From Termitidicoccus mucosus (lineage in GTDB: Bacteria > Verrucomicrobiota > Verrucomicrobiia > Opitutales > Opitutaceae), in contig NZ_CP109796.1 in assembly GCF_038725785.1 (NCBI RefSeq), positions 6,510,501 to 6,574,500 on the forward strand: DNA of 64,000 bases, written 5' to 3'. Shown in pieces: positions 52,323 through 61,959 of this stretch (position 1 is the first letter of the stretch; each line of letters begins with the position of its first letter). Under the pieces are notes generated by a model. It was given only the letters and a program-made list of their open reading frames with translations, ran no database searches and had not been told where the DNA came from. Position numbers and translations under genes: made by a program.

Positions 52323-53087
52323 CTAGATTTTGATTTCCAGTCCGACCGGGCAATGGTCGCTGCCCATCACACCGGGACTGATCCAGGCGCGTTTGAGCGC
52401 GGGGAGGAAGGACTGGCTGGCCACGAAATAATCGACGCGCCACCCGATGTTGCGGGCGCGGCAGTCGCTCATCTGGCTCCACCACGTGTAGTGGTCGGGA
52501 CCGGGCTCGAACTCGCGAAACGTGTCCACGAAACCGCTCTCGAGCAGCCGGGTGAAATTCTCCCGCTCCTCGTCGGTGAAGCCGGCGTTGCGGCGGTTGC
52601 TTTTCGGGTTTTTCAGGTCGATCTCCTTGTGCGCCACATTCAGGTCGCCGCAGAACACGACCGGCTTCCCCTTCTTTTCCAGTTTTTTCAAATACGCGAG
52701 AAAGGCCGGGTCCCATTCGCGCGTGCGGTAGTCGAGCCGCGTGAGCCCGCGCTGGGAGTTGGGCTGGTAAACATTGACCAGCCAGAAATCCGGGAACTCC
52801 AGCGTGATCACGCGGCCCTCGCTGTCGTGCCCGCCGGCGCCGATGCCGTTGGTCACGCGCAGCGGCGGCACGCGGGTGAAGACGACCGTGCCGCTGTAGC
52901 CGCGCTTCACCGCGCTGTTCCAGAACGCCTCGTATCCAAATTTCCACGACACATGCTGCACGTCGCCGGGGTGCGCCTTGGTTTCCTGGAGGCAGAACAC
53001 GTCGGCATCCGCGCCCTCCATGTAGTCGTGCAGGCCTTTCTTGAGCGCGGCGCGGACGCCGTTGACGTTCCAGGAAACAAGTTTCAT
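52323..53087 (-). CDS. xth: Exodeoxyribonuclease III (AP endonuclease)
   Basis: 254 residues from the ATG at 53087, giving MKLVSWNVNGVRAAL, the conserved start. Metal and catalytic motifs: LQETKA, VVFCGDLNVAH and GSDHCPVGL. It repairs abasic sites in DNA. Length is normal for the family. It is divergent from the PLP gene at 53191. Confidence 0.93.
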   Translation of the reverse strand: MKLVSWNVNGVRAALKKGLHDYMEGADADVFCLQETKAHPGDVQHVSWKFGYEAFWNSAVKRGYSGTVVFTRVPPLRVTNGIGAGGHDSEGRVITLEFPDFWLVNVYQPNSQRGLTRLDYRTREWDPAFLAYLKKLEKKGKPVVFCGDLNVAHKEIDLKNPKSNRRNAGFTDEERENFTRLLESGFVDTFREFEPGPDHYTWWSQMSDCRARNIGWRVDYFVASQSFLPALKRAWISPGVMGSDHCPVGLEIKI

Positions 53088-53190
53088 GTCGCCGATGTTC
53101 AACGTCCTCGCGAAGAGTTTCAACACCGGCGTTGCCAAGAATGCGCGGCCCGCGCACGCTGTCGGCCTTTTTCATCCTTCACTCACAACC

Positions 53191-54693
53191 ATGTCCGCAC
53201 TCGCACATATTCCGCTCGGCCAGCGCATTCCCGCCAGCATCCATGGCGTCTCATGCAGCCTGCCGACCATGCGGGCGGTCATCGGCTACGAGACCAAGGA
53301 CCCCGGCGTGGTGCTGCACATGCACGGCGGCTACCCGCGGTTTGTGCAGCATCCCTACCTGCGGCGGGCGGCGGAGCATGCCGCCGACGCGCTCGGGCTG
53401 AAGGACCATCAGATCTGGCTGACCTCGTCGCTGCGCGCCGCCGAGGCGTTGCGCGCGTGGCTCGCGCCGGCGCCGGCGCGCGTGATCACGCACGAACATC
53501 TGGGCGGCGTGGCGTTTCCGGCCGATCCGGACACCTTCGCGCGGGCGAAGACGTTTCTCCAGCATACGGGCACGCTGCTCTCGTCGCGCGAGGCGGAGGA
53601 TTATCTGTGGCGCGCCGGATTGCTCGCCGGGCGGCAGGAAGAGGAGGTGTTCGACGGCTATGCGCCGGCCCGTGTGAAGGGCGTCGTGGCGCGCGCCTTT
53701 GGCGCCGATCCGGCCGGGGATGTCTTTTTGACGAACAGCGGCATGAACGCCGTGCACGCCGCGTTCAGCGCCGCCGACGCCGTGCAGCGCGCGCGCGGGC
53801 GGACGCGCTGGGTGCAGCTTGGCTGGCTCTATCTCGACACCATCGCCATCCTGCAAAAATTCACGCGGGAGCCGGCGCGCGATTATCATTTCCAAAGCGA
53901 CGTGTTTGACCTGCGCGCGCTCGAGCGGCTCTTCGCGGAGCACGGCGGCGAGATCGCGGGTGTCATCACCGAGGTGCCGACCAACCCGCTCATCCAGACG
54001 CCCGATCTTGCCGCCGTTTGCGCGCTCTGCCGCGCGCATGGCGCGGTGTTCATCGTCGATCCCACCATCGCCTCGCCGCTCAACATCGACGTGCTGCCGC
54101 ACGCCGACCTGGCGGCGAACAGCCTCACGAAATTCGCCGCGTGCGAGGGCGACGTGATCGCGGGCGCCGTGGTCGTCAACCCGGCGTCGCCGTGGGCGGA
54201 GACCTTCCGGCGCGAGGTGCCGGGCCGGCTGGAGCCGCTCTATTCGCGCGATCTCGGGCGCCTCGCGGAACAAATTTCCGGCTACGCTCCGCTCATCGAA
54301 AAAATCAACCGCTCGACGCCCGCCGTGGTGGAGTTTTTGGAAAAACATCCGCGCGTGCGCGAAGTTTACTGGTCGCTGCATCCGGGTTCGCGCGACAACT
54401 ATCTGAAACTGGCGCGCGCGCCGGACGCGGTGGGCGGGATGGTGTCGTTCACCATCGACGGGCCGCTGGACGGATTCTACGACCGCGTGCGCCTGCCGAA
54501 AGGCGCGAGTTTCGGGATGAACAATTCGCTCATTTCGCCGTTCATCTACCTCGCGCACTACGATCTCGTGACGAGCGAATCGGGGCGCGAGACGCTGCGC
54601 CGCGCGGGGCTGCCGGCCGACCTGCTGCGCCTGTCCGTCGGTGCCGAGCCGGTCGATGAAATCATCGCGGCGCTGGCCGAGGCGCTGGGGTAG
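53191..54693 (+). CDS. Cys/Met metabolism PLP-dependent enzyme (CGS-like)
   Basis: 500 residues, longer than most trans-sulfuration enzymes (about 400). The PLP lysine is in ANSLTKFAACEGDVIAG; FIVDPTIASPLNID, MNNSLISPFIYLAHYD and RLSVGAEPVDEI match the Cys/Met metabolism fold. The first 200 residues (CSLPTMRAVIGYETKDPGVV) form an unusual N-terminal region, in which the YxRxxNP motif of the usual enzymes is not evident. A cystathionine gamma-synthase-like activity is likely, but the substrates are uncertain. Confidence 0.75.
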   Translation: MSALAHIPLGQRIPASIHGVSCSLPTMRAVIGYETKDPGVVLHMHGGYPRFVQHPYLRRAAEHAADALGLKDHQIWLTSSLRAAEALRAWLAPAPARVITHEHLGGVAFPADPDTFARAKTFLQHTGTLLSSREAEDYLWRAGLLAGRQEEEVFDGYAPARVKGVVARAFGADPAGDVFLTNSGMNAVHAAFSAADAVQRARGRTRWVQLGWLYLDTIAILQKFTREPARDYHFQSDVFDLRALERLFAEHGGEIAGVITEVPTNPLIQTPDLAAVCALCRAHGAVFIVDPTIASPLNIDVLPHADLAANSLTKFAACEGDVIAGAVVVNPASPWAETFRREVPGRLEPLYSRDLGRLAEQISGYAPLIEKINRSTPAVVEFLEKHPRVREVYWSLHPGSRDNYLKLARAPDAVGGMVSFTIDGPLDGFYDRVRLPKGASFGMNNSLISPFIYLAHYDLVTSESGRETLRRAGLPADLLRLSVGAEPVDEIIAALAEALG

Positions 54694-55034
54694 GGGGCAA
54701 ACCCTATCGCGGCGCGAAGATGATAATGCCGGCGCCGATCTCCTTTTTGTGAGGAGCTCTAAACGGCAGATCTGGCCATTTCTTCATTTGAACTTGATAA
54801 AAAAAACGCCGGCCTCGTGGCGCCAAACTCCGCGGACGACGGCGAAGGCATTGACCCGGAACTGGCCGCATTGAAAACCGTGCGCGTTCAGAGACCGGAA
54901 CATCTTGCCAATGTGGCGGAGGCCCGGGCGGCACGCCAAGCCGATGCGAGGGTCTGGCTGGAGCAGGCGGGCAGGCTGCGCAGCTATCGCGAACGCGCCG
55001 CATCGCCGGAACATCTCGGTGAGGCGCGCCGGCT
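54694..55034. other. Gap with no recognised gene
   Basis: 341 bp between the PLP gene and the convergent SDR gene. A plus-strand frame of 105 codons (54817-55134) runs into the SDR gene and looks like chance; nothing else was recognised. Confidence 0.4.
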
Positions 55035-55799
55035 TCAACTGGAGCCGCCGGAGACGGGCAGGCTTTGCCCCGTGACCCAGCCGGAGTCGTCCGAAGCGAG
55101 AAACACGGCCACCCGGCCGATATCGTCGGGTTGACCGATGCGGCCGAGCGGAGTCCGGGAGACGACGTCCTTCTGGAAATCGGAACCCTCGAAGCCGGCT
55201 GCGTGAAACCCTTCCGTCTCGACCATGCCGGGATTGAGCGAATTTACCCGGATGCGACGCGGGCCAAGCTCCTTTGCGAGTGATCGGGAGATCGCATCCA
55301 CCGCGGCCTTGGTCGCGCTGTAAACCGAAGCGCCGGCGGGGGCGGCCGTGCTCACGAGCGAACTGATATTGATGATGACCCCGCCGGCTTCGGGCTCGAA
55401 TTGCGCCGCGGCTTGCTGCGAAGCGAGCAGGAGGCCGAGGACGTTGAGGTCGAACTGCCGGTGGAAGTGCGTTTCGGTGACCTCCGCAAGCGGAGCGAAG
55501 TCGAAAATGCCGGCGTTGTTGACAAGGATGTCGATCCGTCCGAACGCGGCTTTGGCTTCGGCGAAGAGACGATCGATGTCCGGTTTTTTCGATACATCGG
55601 CCTGCATGGCGATGGCTTTGCCGCCGGCGGCGGTGATGGTCGAAACGACCCGCTCGGCCGCTTCACGGCTGGAGGCGTAATTGACGACAACAGTCGCGCC
55701 GGCGGCGGCGAGGTGGCGGGCGATGGCGGCGCCGATGCCCTTGGAGGCGCCCGTGACGAGCGCGGTTTTTCCTGCGAGTTTGTGTGTGATGGTGCTCAT
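55035..55799 (-). CDS. Short-chain dehydrogenase/reductase (FabG-like)
   Basis: 254 residues. Cofactor motif TGASKGIGAAIARHLA, NNAG, catalytic Ser in INISSLVSTAAP and YSATK with the Tyr/Lys pair, then NSLNPGMVETEG. The C-terminus SLPVSGGSS fits classical SDRs using NAD(P)H. The substrate is not predictable. It follows the efflux genes on the same strand with a 33-bp gap, so it may be the last gene of that operon. Confidence 0.88.
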   Translation of the reverse strand: MSTITHKLAGKTALVTGASKGIGAAIARHLAAAGATVVVNYASSREAAERVVSTITAAGGKAIAMQADVSKKPDIDRLFAEAKAAFGRIDILVNNAGIFDFAPLAEVTETHFHRQFDLNVLGLLLASQQAAAQFEPEAGGVIINISSLVSTAAPAGASVYSATKAAVDAISRSLAKELGPRRIRVNSLNPGMVETEGFHAAGFEGSDFQKDVVSRTPLGRIGQPDDIGRVAVFLASDDSGWVTGQSLPVSGGSS

Positions 55800-55832
55800 G
55801 ACGGTGGAGGGGAGTGAGGATTGCGGTAGCGT

Positions 55833-58800
55833 TCAGTTTGTTTCGGTGGCGATGGTTGGTGACGCCACCTTGTCCGGCGCGGGGGCGGGCTTTGGTTTTT
55901 TCACGCCGAGTTTTTCCAGGACGACGTAGAACACCGGCGTCAGGAACAAGCCGAAGATCGTGACGCCGATCATGCCCGCGAAAACGGCCACGCCCATCGC
56001 GCGGCGCATTTCGGAGCCGGCGCCGGTCGAGATGACGAGCGGAAAGACGCCGGCGATGAAGGCGATGCTCGTCATGAGGATCGGGCGCAGGCGGAGGCGC
56101 GACGCCTCGATGGCGGCCTCGGCGATGCTCCGGCCCTCCTCGCGGAGTTTCACCGCAAATTCGACGATCAGGATAGCGTTCTTGGCGGCGAGGCCGATGA
56201 GCACGATCAGGCCGATCTGGGTGAAGATGTTGTTGTCGCCTTTCGTGATCCATACGCCGGCCATGGCGGAGAGCAGCGCCATCGGCACGATCAGCAGCAC
56301 GGCGAAGGGCAGCCGGAAGCTCTCATACTGAGCGGCCAGCACGAGAAAGGCGAGCAGCACGCTGAGCGGGAAAATCACGATGCCGGTATTGCCGGCGATG
56401 ATACGCTGGAAGGTCAGTTCGGTCCATTCGGTGGCCATGCCTTGCGGCAGGGTGTCGGCGGCGAGTTTTTCCATCAGCGCCTCGGCGTCGCCGGAGCTGG
56501 TGCCGGGCGCGGGGGCGCCGTTGATCTCGGCGGCGGGATAGCCGTTGTAGCGCATGACGCGGTCGGGGCCGTAGGTCTCGCTGACCTTGACGAGGGAGCC
56601 GAGGGGGACGAGTTCGCCGGCGGCATTGCGGGTCTTCAGGCGGCGGATGTCCTCGGCGCTGTCGCGGAAATCGGCATCGGCCTGGGCGAGCACCTGCCAG
56701 GTGCGGCCGAAGCGGTTGAAGTCATTCACGTAGAGCGAGCCGAGGTTGATCTGGAGCGTCTCGAAGACGTTTTGCAGCGGCACGCCCATGGTCTTGGCGC
56801 GGGCGCGGTCGATGTCGGCCTCAAGCTGGGGCGTGTTGACGGTGTAGCTCGAAAAGATGCCGGCGAGGCCGGGCGTCTGGTTGGCGCGGCCGATGAGGTC
56901 CTGCGTGGCGGCGTAGAGGGAATCGAGGCCGGCGTCGCTGCGGTCCTGCACGTAGAGCTTGAAGCCGCCGATGGAGCCGAGGCCCTGCACGGCGGGCGGC
57001 GGGAAGATGGCGATGAAGCCGTCCTGGATTTCGGCGAACTGTTGCTGGAGTTGCTGCGCGATGGCAGGGCCGGAGAGGTCCTTCGACTTGCGGTGTTCGA
57101 AGTCTTTCAGGCCGACGAAGACGATGCCGCTGTTGGGCGAATTGGTGAAGCCGTTGATCGAAAGGCCGGGGAACTCGATCGCGTTGGCCACGCCGGGATG
57201 CGCGAGCGCGATTTCGGACATGCGGCGGATGACGGCGTCGGTGCGGTCGAGCGAGGCGGCGGCGGGGAGCTGGGTGAAGGCGACGAGGTATTGTTTGTCC
57301 TGCGAGGGCACGAAGCCGGCGGGCGTCTTCTGGAAGAGGAGCGCGGTGACGCCGAGCAATCCCACGTAAACGATGAGGGCGATGACGGAGAGGCGCAGGA
57401 GACGGGCGACGCCGTTGGAATAGTTTTGGGAGATCCACTCGAAAAACCGGTTGAACGGGCGGAAAAACCAGCCGAACGCGAAATCCATGGCGCGGGTGAC
57501 GCGGTCTTTCGGCGCGTGATGCGAGCGCAGGAGGAGCGCGCTGAGCGCGGGCGAAAGGGTCAGCGAATTGAACGCCGAGATGACGGTCGAGATGGCGATG
57601 GTGAGCGCGAACTGCTTGTAGAACTGGCCGGTGAGTCCGCTGATGAAGGCGGTGGGCACGAAGACGGCGGAGAGCACGAGCGCGACGGCGATGATCGGGC
57701 CGGTGACTTCGCGCATGGCGCGGCGCGTGGCCTCGACGGGGGAATGGCCGAGGGCGATGTTGCGCTCCACGTTTTCGACCACGACGATGGCGTCGTCCAC
57801 CACGATGCCGATGGCGAGCACGATGCCGAAGAGCGAAAGGGCGTTGATGGAAAAACCGAGCGCGCTCATCGCGGCGAAGGTGCCGACGAGCGAGACGGGC
57901 ACGGCGGCGAGCGGGATGATCGAGGCGCGCCAGGTTTGCAGGAAAAGGAGCACCACGAGGACGACGAGCACGATGGCCTCGATCAGGGTGTGCACGACGG
58001 CCTCGATGGAGCTGCGCACGAAGATGGTGGGATCGTAGACGATGTCGTAGGCGAGGCCTTCGGGGAAACGTTTGGCGAGATCGGCCATGGTGGCGCGGAT
58101 GGCGTCGGACGTGGCGATGGCGTTGGAGCCGGGAAGCTGCGCGATGGGCAGGGCGACGGCGGCCTTGTTGTTGAGCAGCGAACGCAGCGAGTAGCTGTCG
58201 GCGCCGAGTTCGATGCGGGCCACGTCGGCGAGACGGACGCGTTCGCCGCCGGGGCCGGTCTTGATGATGATGTCGGCAAACTCCTCCTCGGTGATGAGGC
58301 GGCCGCCGGCGTTGATGAGCAGTTCGGTCTCGGAGAGGCGGGTGCCGGCGGGTTGCTGGCCGACGGCGCCGGCGGCGACCTGCACGTTTTGCTCGCGGAT
58401 GGCGGCGACGACGTCGGACGCGGTGAGTCCGCGCGCGGCGACCTTGCCGGGATCGAGCCAGATGCGCATGGCGTAGTCGCCCGAGCCGAAGAGCCGCACC
58501 TCGCCGACGCCCTCGACCCGGGAGAGCACGTCCTTGACCTGGATCGTGGCGTAGTTGCGCACGTAGATGTCGTCGTAGCGGCCGTCGGGCGAGAAGAGGT
58601 GCACGACCATGAGGAGATCGGGCGAGGTTTTCGTCGTCGTGACACCGGCACGACGGACTTCCTCGGGCAGCTTGGGCAGCGCCTGGGCGACGCGGTTCTG
58701 CACCTGCACCTGGGCGGTGTCGAGGTCGGTGCCGAGGCGGAAGGTGATGGTGAGCGTCATCACGCCGTCGGCCGTGGCCTGCGAGAACATGTAGAGCGAA

Positions 58801-59027
58801 CTCTCGACGCCGGTGATGGCCTGTTCGAGCGGCGCGGCGACGGTCTCGGAAATGGTTTTCGGGTTGGCGCCGGAATAGGTGGCGCGGACCACGACGGTCG
58901 GAGGCACGACCTCGGGATATTCGCTGATCGGCAGTCGGAAGAGGGCGATGGCGCCGACGAGGAAAATGACGATGGAGAGAACGCCGGCGAAGATCGGGCG
59001 TTTGATGAAGAAGTCGGAGAAGTTCAT
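55833..59027 (-). CDS. RND multidrug efflux permease (HAE1 family)
   Basis: 1064 residues, inner membrane trimer component that exports drugs by proton antiport. N-terminus FSDFFIKRPIFAGVLSIVIF; proton-relay pair in GIVVDDAIVVVENVERNIAL; duplicated halves with a second GLAAKNAILIVEFAV. AcrB/MexB-like. It pairs with the adaptor encoded upstream. No outer membrane factor gene is in the window. Confidence 0.93.
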   Translation of the reverse strand: MNFSDFFIKRPIFAGVLSIVIFLVGAIALFRLPISEYPEVVPPTVVVRATYSGANPKTISETVAAPLEQAITGVESSLYMFSQATADGVMTLTITFRLGTDLDTAQVQVQNRVAQALPKLPEEVRRAGVTTTKTSPDLLMVVHLFSPDGRYDDIYVRNYATIQVKDVLSRVEGVGEVRLFGSGDYAMRIWLDPGKVAARGLTASDVVAAIREQNVQVAAGAVGQQPAGTRLSETELLINAGGRLITEEEFADIIIKTGPGGERVRLADVARIELGADSYSLRSLLNNKAAVALPIAQLPGSNAIATSDAIRATMADLAKRFPEGLAYDIVYDPTIFVRSSIEAVVHTLIEAIVLVVLVVLLFLQTWRASIIPLAAVPVSLVGTFAAMSALGFSINALSLFGIVLAIGIVVDDAIVVVENVERNIALGHSPVEATRRAMREVTGPIIAVALVLSAVFVPTAFISGLTGQFYKQFALTIAISTVISAFNSLTLSPALSALLLRSHHAPKDRVTRAMDFAFGWFFRPFNRFFEWISQNYSNGVARLLRLSVIALIVYVGLLGVTALLFQKTPAGFVPSQDKQYLVAFTQLPAAASLDRTDAVIRRMSEIALAHPGVANAIEFPGLSINGFTNSPNSGIVFVGLKDFEHRKSKDLSGPAIAQQLQQQFAEIQDGFIAIFPPPAVQGLGSIGGFKLYVQDRSDAGLDSLYAATQDLIGRANQTPGLAGIFSSYTVNTPQLEADIDRARAKTMGVPLQNVFETLQINLGSLYVNDFNRFGRTWQVLAQADADFRDSAEDIRRLKTRNAAGELVPLGSLVKVSETYGPDRVMRYNGYPAAEINGAPAPGTSSGDAEALMEKLAADTLPQGMATEWTELTFQRIIAGNTGIVIFPLSVLLAFLVLAAQYESFRLPFAVLLIVPMALLSAMAGVWITKGDNNIFTQIGLIVLIGLAAKNAILIVEFAVKLREEGRSIAEAAIEASRLRLRPILMTSIAFIAGVFPLVISTGAGSEMRRAMGVAVFAGMIGVTIFGLFLTPVFYVVLEKLGVKKPKPAPAPDKVASPTIATETN

Positions 59028-59132
59028 GCGGACGGGTGCAGGTAGGTAGCTGTCGACGCAAGTCGGCAGGCGCGGACGTGAAACCCACGCAGGCGGCCAG
59101 CGCCCTGACGAGCGCAGCTACGGGTGATGACT

Positions 59133-60413
59133 TTATCTGAGCGCGACAGTGGCGGCGGGAGTGGTCGCGGTATCGTTACTGGCGAGCTCCGGTGTGACGG
59201 TCATGCCAGGGCGCACGCGGTGGAGACCGTTGACGATGACGCGCTCGCCGGGCTTGAGGCCGTCGCGGACGACGCGCTGGCTGTCGAGCGCGGGGCCGAT
59301 CCTGACGGTGCGGTAGGCGACGGTGTTGTCCGCTCCGACGGTGAAGACGAATTTCTGGTTCTGGTCGGTGCCGATGGCGCGTTCGCTGACGAGCAGCGAC
59401 GGCTCGGGTGAGCTGACCGGCAGGCGGACGCGGGCAAAGAGCCCGGGGACGAGCCGGCCATCGGTATTGGGGAAAGCCATACGCACGACGAGGCTGCCGG
59501 TGGCGGGATCGATGCGATTGTCGGTGGACTCGATGACGCCGCGGTGAGGGAAGTTTTCCTCGTCGCTCAACTGCATCTCGACCGGCACGCGGCCATCCTT
59601 GTCCGTGGCGATGCGGCCGGCGGCGCGGAGGCGGTTGAAGGCGAGAACGGTGTCCTCGTCCGCATCGGCGTACACATAGACCTCGCCGACCGAGACGATG
59701 GAGGTCAGCAGGGTGGCGCCGGCGGGCGAACCCGAGACGAGATTGCCCGCGGTGACGTAGGCGCGGTTGACGCGCCCGCCGACCGGCGCGCGCACCTCGG
59801 TGTGTTCGAGGTCGAGCTGCGCGGTGGCGAGGGTGGCTTCGGCGGAGAGCAGTTCGGCGCGGACCTCGGCGAAGCGGGTGCTGCGGGTGTCGGCTTCCTC
59901 CTCCGAGATGGCCCGGGTCTTGAGCAGGGCATCGGAGCGGCGTGCCTCGCGTGCGGCGATGCTGAGGCGGACGCGGGCGCGTTCGACCCCGGCGGTGGCT
60001 TGGTTGACCTGCGCGCGGTACTGGCGCGGGTCGATGACGAAGAGTACGTCGCCCTTGTTAACGAGTTCGCCGGCCCTGAGCCGGACTTCGTCGATGTAGC
60101 CGGAAACGCGGGGACGCACTTCCACCGTTTCGGTGGCGTCCACGCGGCCGAGCAGTTCGCGGTGATCGGTGACGATGCGTTGCTCGACCGGCGCGACGGT
60201 GACTCTGGGCGCAGGCGGGGGAGTCGCGGTCGAACCGGTTTCGGCGGCAGTGGCTCCGTCGATGAGATAGACGCCGCCACCCACGCCGAGCGCGAGCAGA
60301 AGGGCGAGAATGGCGGGCAGGCGGAAATGGGAAACGAGGGAGCCTCCGGCGGCGACGGCGGTGATTTCGGTGGCGGCCGTGCTGCGGCCGGGTGTCGGGT
60401 CGTCTGGATTCAT
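59133..60413 (-). CDS. RND efflux periplasmic adaptor protein
   Basis: 426 residues. One N-terminal membrane anchor (PAILALLLALGVGGGVYLI), then lipoyl/barrel-sandwich motif EVRPRVSGYIDEVRLRAGELVNKGDVLFVID, an alpha-hairpin, and VRAPVGGRVNRAYVTAGNLV. It bridges the RND pump and an outer membrane channel. Its upstream gap holds one of the two matching TetR-type operators. Confidence 0.92.
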   Translation of the reverse strand: MNPDDPTPGRSTAATEITAVAAGGSLVSHFRLPAILALLLALGVGGGVYLIDGATAAETGSTATPPPAPRVTVAPVEQRIVTDHRELLGRVDATETVEVRPRVSGYIDEVRLRAGELVNKGDVLFVIDPRQYRAQVNQATAGVERARVRLSIAAREARRSDALLKTRAISEEEADTRSTRFAEVRAELLSAEATLATAQLDLEHTEVRAPVGGRVNRAYVTAGNLVSGSPAGATLLTSIVSVGEVYVYADADEDTVLAFNRLRAAGRIATDKDGRVPVEMQLSDEENFPHRGVIESTDNRIDPATGSLVVRMAFPNTDGRLVPGLFARVRLPVSSPEPSLLVSERAIGTDQNQKFVFTVGADNTVAYRTVRIGPALDSQRVVRDGLKPGERVIVNGLHRVRPGMTVTPELASNDTATTPAATVALR

Positions 60414-60441
60414 GATGAATGGAATGAGGATGCGGTTAGTA

Positions 60442-60459
60442 GTTGACTAAATAGTAAAC
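60442..60459 (-). promoter_or_regulatory. TetR-family operator 1 (before the adaptor gene)
   Basis: GTTGACTAAATAGTAAAC is an 18-bp near-palindrome (GTTnACTA / TAGTnAAC). It lies between tetR and the adaptor gene, about 30 bp upstream of the adaptor start. A closely similar site lies upstream of tetR itself, which supports a common regulator. Confidence 0.7.
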
Positions 60460-60477
60460 AATCCGGGCAAAAAAATG

Positions 60478-61092
60478 CTACACGGGTTCGGGCAAGCGGG
60501 AAGAGCCGAGGATTTCGAGCGCGAGGCCGGGGAGGGTGCGGAGAAAGGCCAAGTCGTTCTGGATGCGCGCCTGGCCGAGGCTGCCTTCGAAGAGGGCGAA
60601 AAGGCTGCGTGCCTTGGCGGCGGCATCGCCGGCGGGGAGGGTGCCTTCGGCCTGGGCGTCGCGGATGGCGGATTCGAAGTAGCGAATCTGCTTCTGGAGG
60701 ATTTCCTGCACCTTGAGGCGGATGGATTCGTCCTGGTTGCAGATTTCCGAGCCGAGGGAAAAACAGGGGCAGCCGAGGACGCGGCCGTGTTCTTTTTGCA
60801 GGCGGGCCTGATTGTCGTGGCTGGCCCGGAAAAAGTTGCGGATGCGTTCGAGCGGGGGGAGGGAGGCGGAAAACAGGCTATCCCAGACGGGCTTGCTGTT
60901 TTCGGTCCAGTTGGTGTCGATGGCGGCGACGGCGAGATCGGACTTGGAGTTGAAGAAGTAATAAAAACTGCCTTTCTTCACGCCGGCCTTGTCGCAGATG
61001 GCGTCGATCGTGACCATGCCGTAGCTGCGTTCCCAGATCAGGTCGCGCGCGGCTTCGAGCAAACGTTCTTTAGAGTCACTTGGACGGCCCAT
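60478..61092 (-). CDS. TetR family repressor of the RND operon
   Basis: 204 residues. N-terminal helix-turn-helix: RLLEAARDLIWERSYGMVTIDAICDKAGVKKGSFYYFFNSK. The C-terminal domain (residues 60 on) should bind an effector; it has CPCFSLGSEICNQ, as in many YcdC/AcrR-like regulators. It precedes the adaptor and pump genes on the same strand. Two matching operators flank it, so it likely represses itself and the pump. Confidence 0.9.
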   Translation of the reverse strand: MGRPSDSKERLLEAARDLIWERSYGMVTIDAICDKAGVKKGSFYYFFNSKSDLAVAAIDTNWTENSKPVWDSLFSASLPPLERIRNFFRASHDNQARLQKEHGRVLGCPCFSLGSEICNQDESIRLKVQEILQKQIRYFESAIRDAQAEGTLPAGDAAAKARSLFALFEGSLGQARIQNDLAFLRTLPGLALEILGSSRLPEPV

Positions 61093-61105
61093 GACGGACT
61101 ACATT

Positions 61106-61123
61106 GTTGACTGTTTGGTAAAC
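61106..61123 (-). promoter_or_regulatory. TetR-family operator 2 (before tetR)
   Basis: GTTGACTGTTTGGTAAAC, 14 bp upstream of the tetR start. It agrees with operator 1 in 14 of 18 positions, including the outer half-sites GTTGACT and GTAAAC. It suggests autoregulation. Confidence 0.7.
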
Positions 61124-61308
61124 TACAAGCGCGAAATGCAATTTTTTCGAAATCGGGCTATTCGCGGAATTTCTTTTCACGAGTAGCGCAGCAGCATTTG
61201 CAGTCCTTCCGACGCGTTCGCGCGAGCCCATTGCAGTCAATCTGGTTCGATCTGGAGGGCGGGAAACTTGATGTTCCCGTGTCACGTCGGTCAATCTTCC
61301 TTTTCGTT

Positions 61309-61351
61309 AGGATCTCTATCTTCGTTTTGCCGGGTATTTTGTGGTTCGCGC
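61309..61351 (-). pseudogene. Short remnant similar to the uvrB 3' end
   Basis: Bases around 61331-61361 match 63112-63142 in about 29 of 31 positions. Read on the minus strand, this gives SARTTKYPAKRR followed by a stop, against [13 protein letters not shown] and stop in UvrB. It ends where transposase-like sequence begins. Too short to be a gene; it is a copied or left-over fragment. Confidence 0.5.
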
Positions 61352-61786
61352 GGATTTGGTTGTATGTTGTGGCACTATTCGACCTTTATACGCGCCGCAG
61401 CGTTGGCTGGGCCATGGATCAGATGCCATCGCTGGCGGTCAACGCCCTGAAAATGGCCATCGCGCAACGCCGCCCCGCGTCCGCGCTGATTGTGCACTCG
61501 GACCGGGGCAGCCAGTTCGCCAGCGCAGCGTTTCGTGACACACTCAGGGCAAACCAACTCGTTGCTTCGATGAGCCGGAAGGCCAATTGCTACGACAACG
61601 CCCATATGGAATCGTTTTGGAGCAATCTGAAATTATCACCGCAAATTTGCCACGCGCAGCGAGGCGCGCTCGGCGATCTTTGATTATATTGAATCATTTT
61701 ATAATCGCACCCGGCTCCACTCGAGTCTGGGTTATCAAAGTCCTGTTCAATTCGAATCACAACTAGACCAAATCAAATCACCCTAA
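61352..61786 (+). pseudogene. IS3-type transposase fragment (rve domain), frameshifted
   Basis: Starts abruptly at WLYVVALFDLYTRRSVGWAM, inside the integrase core of an IS3-family OrfB, and continues HSDRGSQFAS and NCYDNAHMESFWSNLK. The frame is then lost: a small deletion near 61632 moves the rest, RKFATRSEARSAIFDYIESF and TRLHSSLGYQSPVQFE, to another frame, which ends at TAA 61784-61786. The first part of orfB and all of orfA are missing, so the element is dead. TGTCCGAATTATCGGGGCAA just after it may be the right terminal repeat. Confidence 0.82.
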
Positions 61787-61959
61787 TCCCGTGTCCGAAT
61801 TATCGGGGCAAGCCCACTATGACCTTTCTCTGTTCCTTGCATGCTTTGGTAAACCTGCGCATGGCAACCGAAGGGGCGGCCCGGCTGAATATTGAGCAGG
61901 CATTGAGCGAAATCGGAAAACTCGATATGCACTGACTTGGAGGCGCCCCTGCCCAAGAT

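Noticed and set aside
54817-55134. 105-codon plus-strand frame between the PLP and SDR genes
   Set aside because: It overlaps the SDR gene by 100 bp on the other strand and shows no motif; left as unannotated gap.
56442-59045. 867-codon plus-strand frame opposite the RND pump gene
   Set aside because: G/D/E-rich antisense shadow of a canonical RND gene.
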